From Granulicatella adiacens (GTDB taxonomy: Bacteria > Bacillota > Bacilli > Lactobacillales > Aerococcaceae), in contig JAGZLX010000052.1 in the NCBI GenBank assembly GCA_018364485.1, forward strand, positions 1-11,250: a stretch of 11,250 nt of DNA, given 5' to 3'. Shown here piece after piece: positions 7,286-11,250 of the stretch (position 1 is the first letter of the stretch; every line of letters begins with the position of its first letter). Both the position numbers and the translations under genes were made by a program. The notes under the pieces were generated by a model, which had not been told where the DNA came from, did no database searches, and was given only the letters and a program-made list of their open reading frames with translations.

Positions 7286-7618
7286 ATGAGAAAATTTGCT
7301 AACTTTTTATGGATTGATAAAGAAGGAGAAAACTATACGATTCGCATGACTCCAGAACTTCAAGATGATGTCGGAACAATTGGATTCGTTCAATTTAACA
7401 TGGATGACGAATTAGAAGCTGAAGACGAAATCTTAAGTTTAGAAGCAAGTAAAACAGTGATGTCGATTGTGACACCACTTGCAGGGAAAGTTGTAGCTAG
7501 AAACTTAGCGGCAACAGAAGATCCTAAATTATTAAACTCTGAAAAGCCAGCAGAACACTGGTTAGTGACATTAACGGATGTTGATGAAGCAGCATTCTTG
7601 GCATTAGAAGATGAATAA
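7286..7618 (+). CDS. gcvH-L: GcvH-like lipoyl carrier protein (GcvH-L)
   Basis: This 110-residue acidic protein is a lipoyl-domain protein related to glycine cleavage H protein but shorter than standard GcvH (about 125-130 residues). The lipoyl-lysine hairpin is visible: Lys56 in LEASKTVMS aligns with the modified lysine of GcvH, followed by PLAGKVV (64-70), which matches the SPVSGEV turn. In the SirTM system this carrier is lipoylated by the operon ligase, and only the lipoylated form is then mono-ADP-ribosylated by SirTM. Acidic residues Asp27 and Asp28 in the ELQDDVG loop are candidate acceptors. No other glycine cleavage genes (gcvT, gcvP) are present nearby, which argues for the dedicated carrier rather than the metabolic H protein. 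Its 3' end overlaps the macrodomain gene by 8 bases. Confidence 0.93.
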   Translation: MRKFANFLWIDKEGENYTIRMTPELQDDVGTIGFVQFNMDDELEAEDEILSLEASKTVMSIVTPLAGKVVARNLAATEDPKLLNSEKPAEHWLVTLTDVDEAAFLALEDE

Positions 7619-8405
7619 TCATAAAGAAGAGCAGTTGCTCAAACAAATGATTGAGTTCTTGGCGCAGGAATCAGGGGAAACCGTATCAGTTGTAGGAAAA
7701 CCGATAGAAGAGTTGAAGACCCTTTGGCGAGGGCTTGTGAATGTAAGACCACCAAAAGAGGCTCCTGCAGACTATGTCGCTTTAGAAAATGAGTATTTAA
7801 AAGAATACCATTCACCAAGAGTACAGACTTTGGCAGATTGTGTTCCAACAGTAAATGATCAAATCAAACTCTATTACGGTGACTTGTGTGAATTACAAGT
7901 GGATGCGATTGTGAATGCGGCGAATAGTGAGATGTTGGGATGTTTTATTCCAAACCACTGCTGTATTGATAATGCGATTCATACTTTTTCAGGGATTGAA
8001 CTTCGAAGCTTTTGCCATCATTTAATGGAGAAGCAAGGGAAGAAGGAGCCTGTTGGAAAAGCAAAAATCACGCCAGCGTTCAACTTGCCATCGAAGTGCA
8101 TCATTCATACGGTAGGTCCCTTCTTGCCTCCAGGGCAAAAAGTAACGCCGCTTCGTGAACAGTTACTGGCTGGTTGTTACAAGAGTTGTCTGGCAGCAGC
8201 AAGAGAAGCAAATCTTACATCGATTGCTTTTTGCGGGATTTCAACAGGAGAGTTTGGATTTCCAAAAGAACCTGCCGCTCGTATTGCAGTGGATACCGTG
8301 AACAAGTGGTTGCAGGACAATTCTTCAACAATGACCGTTGTCTTTTCAACGTATACCAAGGAAGATCAATCAATTTATCAGAAATTATTATCAGGAGAAC
8401 AGTAG
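7611..8405 (+). CDS. Zinc-type macrodomain protein-ADP-ribose hydrolase
   Basis: The 264-residue product has an N-terminal helical extension (about residues 1-85) followed by a macrodomain. VDAIVNAANSEMLG (97-110) is the classic macrodomain entry. GCFIPNHCCIDNAIH (110-124) is typical of zinc-dependent macrodomains, with Cys111, His116 and Cys118 as likely zinc ligands and Asp120-Asn121 near the distal ribose. The phosphate loop is FCGISTGEFGFP (207-218). In the SirTM system this enzyme removes mono-ADP-ribose from GcvH-L, opposing the sirtuin. The start codon lies within the end of gcvH-L (ATGAATAA overlap) and has almost no ribosome site of its own, so its translation is probably coupled to gcvH-L. 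The sirtuin gene follows after a single base. Confidence 0.94.
   Translation: MNNHKEEQLLKQMIEFLAQESGETVSVVGKPIEELKTLWRGLVNVRPPKEAPADYVALENEYLKEYHSPRVQTLADCVPTVNDQIKLYYGDLCELQVDAIVNAANSEMLGCFIPNHCCIDNAIHTFSGIELRSFCHHLMEKQGKKEPVGKAKITPAFNLPSKCIIHTVGPFLPPGQKVTPLREQLLAGCYKSCLAAAREANLTSIAFCGISTGEFGFPKEPAARIAVDTVNKWLQDNSSTMTVVFSTYTKEDQSIYQKLLSGEQ
8393..8397 (+). promoter_or_regulatory. Ribosome binding site of sirTM
   Basis: AGGAG lies within the last codons of the macrodomain gene, 9 bases before the ATG at 8407. It decides the start; the frame stays open upstream to 8338, but that extension overlaps the macrodomain gene and does not resemble sirtuin sequence. Confidence 0.8.
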
Positions 8406-8406
8406 A

Positions 8407-9288
8407 ATGACGAAATGGAATGCATTACAAAAAGAAAGAACGACTGAAGCTAGTCTACTGGCGGAGTTATTCCAGGAAGCTGATGCTATTGTGGTTGGTA
8501 TCGGGGCTGGGATGTCGGCAGCAGATGGGTTCACCTATATTGGCAGTCGATTCGAAGACGCTTTTCCTGATTTTATCGAGAAGTATCAATTTTTAGATAT
8601 GCTACAGGCGAGCTTGTTTCATTTTCCGAGTTGGGAAGAGTATTGGGCGTTTCAAAGTCGTTTTATCGCGCTCAATTATTTGGACCAACCAGTGGGACAA
8701 TCGTATGTAGAACTATTAGAAATGCTTAAAACAAAGCCGTACCACATCATCACAACAAATGCGGATAATGCCTTTTGGGTGGCCGGATATGACAAAGAGA
8801 AAGTTTATCATATTCAAGGGGAGTATGGGCTTTTCCAATGCAGCCAGCACTGTCATCCAAAAACGTATCAAGATGATGCATTAGTCCGTAATATGATTGC
8901 GGAACAAAAGGACATGAAGGTTCCTTATGAACTGATTCCGTTTTGTCCAGAATGCGGAGCGCCGCTTGAAATTAATAAGCGTAACGCTGAAAAAGGAATG
9001 GTCGAGTCAGCAGATTTCTTTGCGCAAAAGGCACGCTATGATGCGTTTTTAGAAGAACATAAAAACGATAAGGTGCTCTTCTTAGAAATCGGAGTGGGCT
9101 TTACAACACCTCAGTTTATCAAAACGCCTTTCCAAAAATGCGTACAAGCCAATCCGAATGCGTTGTTTGTAAGTATGAATCATAAACATTACCGCATTCC
9201 GCTGGCGCTAAGAGAGCAGACCGTACAATTATCAGAAAACATTGCCCCATTAATTCATGGGACATATCAAGAGCTTAAAGGAGAATAA
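8407..9288 (+). CDS. sirTM: SirTM: class M sirtuin, protein mono-ADP-ribosyltransferase
   Basis: With the ATG at 8407 the protein has 293 residues and a Rossmann-type NAD site, GIGAGMSAADGFTY (31-44), that replaces the GAGxSxxxGIPDFR of ordinary sirtuins. TTNADN (116-121) stands where deacetylases have TQNID, and IQGEYG (136-141) where they have the catalytic LHG, so the histidine general base is replaced by Gln137. Asn118 and Gln137 match, in number as well as kind, the residues I recall as important in the Streptococcus pyogenes SirTM. A zinc ribbon is present: Cys145-x3-Cys149 and Cys180-x2-Cys183. Known SirTM proteins lack deacetylase activity and instead transfer ADP-ribose from NAD to lipoylated GcvH-L. 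It sits between its eraser (macrodomain, 1 bp gap) and the lipoate ligase (3 bp gap). Confidence 0.95.
   Translation: MTKWNALQKERTTEASLLAELFQEADAIVVGIGAGMSAADGFTYIGSRFEDAFPDFIEKYQFLDMLQASLFHFPSWEEYWAFQSRFIALNYLDQPVGQSYVELLEMLKTKPYHIITTNADNAFWVAGYDKEKVYHIQGEYGLFQCSQHCHPKTYQDDALVRNMIAEQKDMKVPYELIPFCPECGAPLEINKRNAEKGMVESADFFAQKARYDAFLEEHKNDKVLFLEIGVGFTTPQFIKTPFQKCVQANPNALFVSMNHKHYRIPLALREQTVQLSENIAPLIHGTYQELKGE
9278..9283 (+). promoter_or_regulatory. Ribosome binding site of the lipoate ligase gene
   Basis: AAGGAG overlaps the last codons of sirTM and ends 8 bases before the ATG at 9292. This allows translation directly after the 3-base gap. Confidence 0.75.
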
Positions 9289-9291
9289 ACG

Positions 9292-10314
9292 ATGTATTTA
9301 ATCGAACCAATCCGTGATGGAAAATATGTAAAAGATGGAGCAGTAGCGCTTGCGATGCAAGTATATGTGCAAAGTAATGTCTTCTTAGATGATGACATCT
9401 TGTTCCCATATTACTGCGACCCTAAAGTAGAAATTGGAAAATTCCAAAATACAATTGCCGAAGTAAACGAAGAGTATTTAAAAGAAAACAATATTCTTGT
9501 TGTACGTCGTGACACTGGTGGCGGTGCCGTATACGTGGACTCTGGGGCTGTGAATGTATGCTATTTAATTCAAGACAATGGAATCTTCGGGGATTTCAAG
9601 AGAACGTATGAACCAGCGATTAAAGCCTTACACGAACTCGGCGCAACAGCCGTTGAACAAACAGGTCGTAACGATTTAACGATTGAAGGCAAAAAAGTAT
9701 CTGGTGCTGCGATGACAATCAGTAACGGTCGTGTATACGGTGGATTCTCGCTCTTATTAGACGTGGACTATGATGCGATGGAAAAAGTCTTGAATCCAAA
9801 CAAGAAGAAATTACAATCGAAAGGGATCCAATCGGTACGTGCGCGTGTGGGAAGTATTCGCCCATACCTAGCTCCAGAGTATCAAAACGTGACGGTAGAT
9901 GAATTCAAAAACTTAATCACATGTAAGATTTTAGGAATTAACTCGATTGATGAAGCGAAACGTTATGTGTTAACGGAAGAAGATTGGAAAGCCATCGATG
10001 AACTCACAGCTTCTAAATATAAAAACTGGGAATGGAATTATGGCCAATCTCCACAATATAGTGATTACCGTGATGGACGTTTTGCATGCGGAACAATTCA
10101 ATGCTACTTAGAAGTGGAACAAGGTAGAATTTCAAATTGCCGTATTTACGGAGACTTCTTTGCAAAAGGAAATGTACAAGAAGTCGAAGAAAAACTAAAA
10201 GGTGTTCGTATGGTGAAAGAAGACTTAGTAGAAGTCTTAAGTGCCATCGATTTAAGCAACTACTTTGGCGCAGTCACTGCAGAAGAATTTGCGGGACTCA
10301 TTTTAGGAGAATAA
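9292..10314 (+). CDS. lplA2: Lipoate-protein ligase A, SirTM-operon type (LplA2)
   Basis: The 340-residue product is a complete two-domain LplA-type ligase. It activates free lipoate with ATP and attaches it to the lysine of a lipoyl domain, here presumably Lys56 of GcvH-L. Visible motifs are VEIGKFQNT (46-54), RRDTGGGAVYVD (72-83), corresponding to the canonical RRxSGGGAVYHD lipoyl-AMP loop, and GRNDLTIEGKKVSGAA (125-140), with Lys135 in the catalytic lysine position. The C-terminal accessory domain begins near KNWEWNYGQSP (about 244-254). Asp74 and Val82 differ from the standard Ser and His, consistent with the LplA2 subgroup rather than housekeeping LplA. It is the last gene of the operon; a palindrome and a terminator follow. 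Staphylococcus aureus has a comparable ligase in its SirTM operon. Confidence 0.93.
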   Translation: MYLIEPIRDGKYVKDGAVALAMQVYVQSNVFLDDDILFPYYCDPKVEIGKFQNTIAEVNEEYLKENNILVVRRDTGGGAVYVDSGAVNVCYLIQDNGIFGDFKRTYEPAIKALHELGATAVEQTGRNDLTIEGKKVSGAAMTISNGRVYGGFSLLLDVDYDAMEKVLNPNKKKLQSKGIQSVRARVGSIRPYLAPEYQNVTVDEFKNLITCKILGINSIDEAKRYVLTEEDWKAIDELTASKYKNWEWNYGQSPQYSDYRDGRFACGTIQCYLEVEQGRISNCRIYGDFFAKGNVQEVEEKLKGVRMVKEDLVEVLSAIDLSNYFGAVTAEEFAGLILGE

Positions 10315-10323
10315 AAAAATAGG

Positions 10324-10345
10324 GTGATACCGTATACGGTATCAC
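10324..10345 (+). repeat. Perfect 22 bp palindrome after the lipoate ligase gene
   Basis: GTGATACCGTA is followed immediately by its exact reverse complement TACGGTATCAC, giving a spacerless palindrome 9 bases after the stop codon. As RNA it would fold into a 9 bp stem with a TATA loop, but the sequence after it (TCGATAAATTT) is a poor termination tract. It may protect the 3' end, assist the next terminator, or bind a protein as DNA. Confidence 0.85.
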
Positions 10346-10358
10346 TCGATAAATTTAG

Positions 10359-10389
10359 AAAAGGATGAAGCGTGGGCTTCATCCTTTTT
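10359..10389. terminator. Bidirectional intrinsic terminator between converging genes
   Basis: AAAAGGATGAAG (10359-10370) pairs with CTTCATCCTTTT (10377-10388) over 12 bp around a 6-base loop. The T tract on the right serves the + strand operon, and the A residues on the left give a T tract for the - strand. The - strand gene ends 7 bases to the right at 10396, so one hairpin likely ends both transcripts. Confidence 0.9.
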
Positions 10390-10395
10390 GCGTGA

Positions 10396-10896
10396 TTAGT
10401 CTAATTCTTCTTTTGCTGGAATGCTGTGTGCTAGACGGCTTGCTGCAGCAGCTGCGATAGCTCCTACTAAGTCGTCTAAGAAGATGTTTACTTTACCAGT
10501 TGATTTGTCATCTAATGTTTTTAGAATTCCTGGTTTTACTTTATCGATATAACCATAGTTTGTAAATCCGATAGAACCATATACGTTTACGATGGATAAT
10601 GCTAAGATTTCATCGACACCATATAAAGGTTCATCTTCAGATAAAACATCGTTTAATAATGGATGTAATTTCTTTTCTTCTGCTAATTTATCCATTTCGA
10701 TACCTGTGATAACGGCGTTTTGAACTTCGCGTTTTTTCAATACGCTATTAACGTTCAATAAGCATTCTTCTTTCGTTAATCCTGGTACATATCTTTCTTG
10801 TAAGAAATAAACTAATTCAGCAATTTGTTCTAATTCTACACCACGCTCAGATAATAATTCTAAAGAGCGTTCGTGTAATTCTTTTGGGCTTTTCAT
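10396..10896 (-). CDS. Phosphatidylglycerophosphatase A / YutG-family protein
   Basis: The 166-residue product matches the PgpA-related family represented by Bacillus YutG. An N-terminal helical part (about residues 1-85) contains LHERSLELLSERGV (7-20). The family core holds YGVDEILALSIVNVYGSIGFTNYGYID (92-118), and the C-terminal segment is NIFLDDLVGAIAAAAASRLAH (137-157), where the adjacent aspartates Asp141 and Asp142 are the likely metal ligands. The Ala-rich stretch is the only hydrophobic segment, so unlike Escherichia coli PgpA it is not clearly a multipass membrane protein. PgpA removes phosphate from phosphatidylglycerophosphate; for the YutG branch the activity is less certain. AGGAGG at 10905-10910 fixes the ATG. 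It converges on the lipoate ligase and shows no functional link to that operon. Confidence 0.85.
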   Translation of the reverse strand: MKSPKELHERSLELLSERGVELEQIAELVYFLQERYVPGLTKEECLLNVNSVLKKREVQNAVITGIEMDKLAEEKKLHPLLNDVLSEDEPLYGVDEILALSIVNVYGSIGFTNYGYIDKVKPGILKTLDDKSTGKVNIFLDDLVGAIAAAAASRLAHSIPAKEELD

Positions 10897-10904
10897 CTGA
10901 AAAA

Positions 10905-10910
10905 TCCTCC
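10905..10910 (-). promoter_or_regulatory. Ribosome binding site of the PgpA/YutG-like gene
   Basis: On the - strand this reads AGGAGG, a perfect core site ending 8 bases before the ATG at 10896. Confidence 0.85.
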
Positions 10911-10953
10911 TTTTAACAAATTATGAAACCCTTTTAAAAAAGAGTAGCTTTTT

Positions 10954-10962
10954 ATTTTAACA
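10954..10962 (-). promoter_or_regulatory. Possible extended -10 promoter of the PgpA/YutG-like gene
   Basis: On the - strand TGTTAAAAT reads as an extended -10 element (TGn followed by TAAAAT, 5 of 6 bases). No good -35 is present; TTGGGC with an 18-base spacer is the nearest match and lies within the terminator hairpin of the gene upstream. Transcription would start near 10947, leaving about 50 bases of leader. Confidence 0.45.
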
Positions 10963-10970
10963 CAAAATAC

Positions 10971-11001
10971 AAAGAACGCCCAAATGAATTGAGCGTTCTT
11001 T
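10971..11001 (-). terminator. Intrinsic terminator after the ferredoxin reductase-like gene
   Basis: AAAGAACGC (10971-10979) pairs with GCGTTCTTT (10993-11001) over 9 bp; after one mismatch the stem gains three more pairs (CAA with TTG). On the - strand the hairpin is followed by an interrupted T-rich tract (TTTGTATTTTG). It lies 18 bases beyond the stop codon at 11020. Confidence 0.8.
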
Positions 11002-11019
11002 TTGAAATTTTGTAAACGG

Positions 11020-11250
11020 TTAGAACATGGATGAGCTATGAATCGTGCTCGGACGGCTATTTGGATTCACATACGTCATCGCAGCATTGATTGCGACAGG
11101 CGCTTCCCCAAATCCAGTAGCGATGATTTTTACCTTTCCATCGTATGTTGCGATATCTCCAACGGCAAAGACGCCAGGTAGAGTCGTTTCCATTTGGCTA
11201 TTTGCCACGATGGTGTTGCGCGCCACTTCGAATCCCCAGTTCTTCATTCC
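11020..11250 (-). CDS. Ferredoxin-NADP reductase, thioredoxin-reductase-like (YumC type), C-terminal end
   Basis: Only the last 76 residues are present; the gene runs past the right edge, and the Met at 11247 is internal (a Gly codon precedes it). The visible part is the C-terminal piece of a thioredoxin-reductase-fold flavoprotein: METTLPGVFAVGDIATYDG, where the Gly-Asp of AVGD contacts the FAD ribityl chain, then VKIIATGFGEAPVAIN, close to the Bacillus YumC type. The short tail ending SSSMF resembles the YumC C-terminus. No CxxC redox motif falls in this part, as expected. YumC-type enzymes pass electrons from NADPH to ferredoxin or flavodoxin. Another member of the pyridine-nucleotide disulfide reductase family is possible, since the N-terminal two thirds are not visible. 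Confidence 0.82.
   Translation of the reverse strand, partial: GMKNWGFEVARNTIVANSQMETTLPGVFAVGDIATYDGKVKIIATGFGEAPVAINAAMTYVNPNSRPSTIHSSSMF

Noticed and set aside
7286..7618. Housekeeping glycine cleavage H protein
   Set aside because: It is shorter than standard GcvH, lies without gcvT or gcvP, and is flanked by a macrodomain, SirTM and LplA2, which define the dedicated GcvH-L carrier.
8338..8406. 23-residue N-terminal extension of SirTM
   Set aside because: It overlaps the macrodomain gene in another frame, and AGGAG at 8393-8397 selects the ATG at 8407; the numbering then matches known SirTM.
8174..8410. 78-codon + strand frame inside the macrodomain gene
   Set aside because: It is an out-of-frame shadow of the conserved phosphate-loop region, with basic, low-complexity composition and no family match.
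10886..10905. CodY-like box upstream of the PgpA-like gene
   Set aside because: TTTC and GAAA half-sites are present but separated too widely for the CodY consensus, and they overlap the start codon.
1..11250. tRNA, rRNA, CRISPR array, insertion sequence or phage attachment site
   Set aside because: No cloverleaf, repeat-spacer array, transposase frame or paired terminal repeats were seen; nearly all sequence is explained by the genes listed.

Overview
The window looks like chromosome of a low-to-moderate GC Gram-positive bacterium of the Bacillota. Reasons are the strong AGGAGG-type ribosome sites, frequent GTG starts, a YfhO-family membrane protein pair, a Bacillus YumC-like ferredoxin reductase and a streptococcal/staphylococcal-style lipoylation operon. 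Lactobacillales is my best guess, perhaps the Carnobacteriaceae, but the genus cannot be fixed by eye.

Layout. (1) Bases 1-3540: two tandem YfhO-family multipass membrane proteins (the first cut by the window edge), closed by a clear intrinsic terminator. (2) Bases 3552-10314: a promoter followed by seven tightly packed + strand genes: amidase-signature hydrolase, Old Yellow Enzyme-like flavin oxidoreductase, luciferase-like monooxygenase, GcvH-like lipoyl carrier (GcvH-L), zinc-type macrodomain, SirTM sirtuin and lipoate-protein ligase. Gaps run from 14 bp to an 11 bp overlap, so one transcript is likely. (3) Bases 10315-10395: a perfect 22 bp palindrome and a terminator that can serve both strands. 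(4) Bases 10396-11250, - strand: a small PgpA/YutG-family protein and the C-terminal end of a thioredoxin-reductase-like ferredoxin-NADP reductase.

The centrepiece is the class M sirtuin system first described in staphylococci and streptococci. The ligase loads lipoate on GcvH-L, SirTM mono-ADP-ribosylates the lipoylated carrier, and the macrodomain removes the ADP-ribose. Diagnostic residues are visible: carrier Lys56, SirTM Asn118 and Gln137 with four zinc cysteines, and the zinc motif of the macrodomain. The two flavoenzymes are the usual redox partners of unknown substrate. What may be new is the first gene: a complete Ser-cisSer-Lys amidase joined to the operon. Because Enterococcus lipoamidase belongs to the same amidase-signature family, this gene could be an eraser or scavenger for lipoyl groups, giving one operon a writer and eraser for both lipoylation and ADP-ribosylation. 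That role is inference; the catalytic residues and operon position are directly visible.
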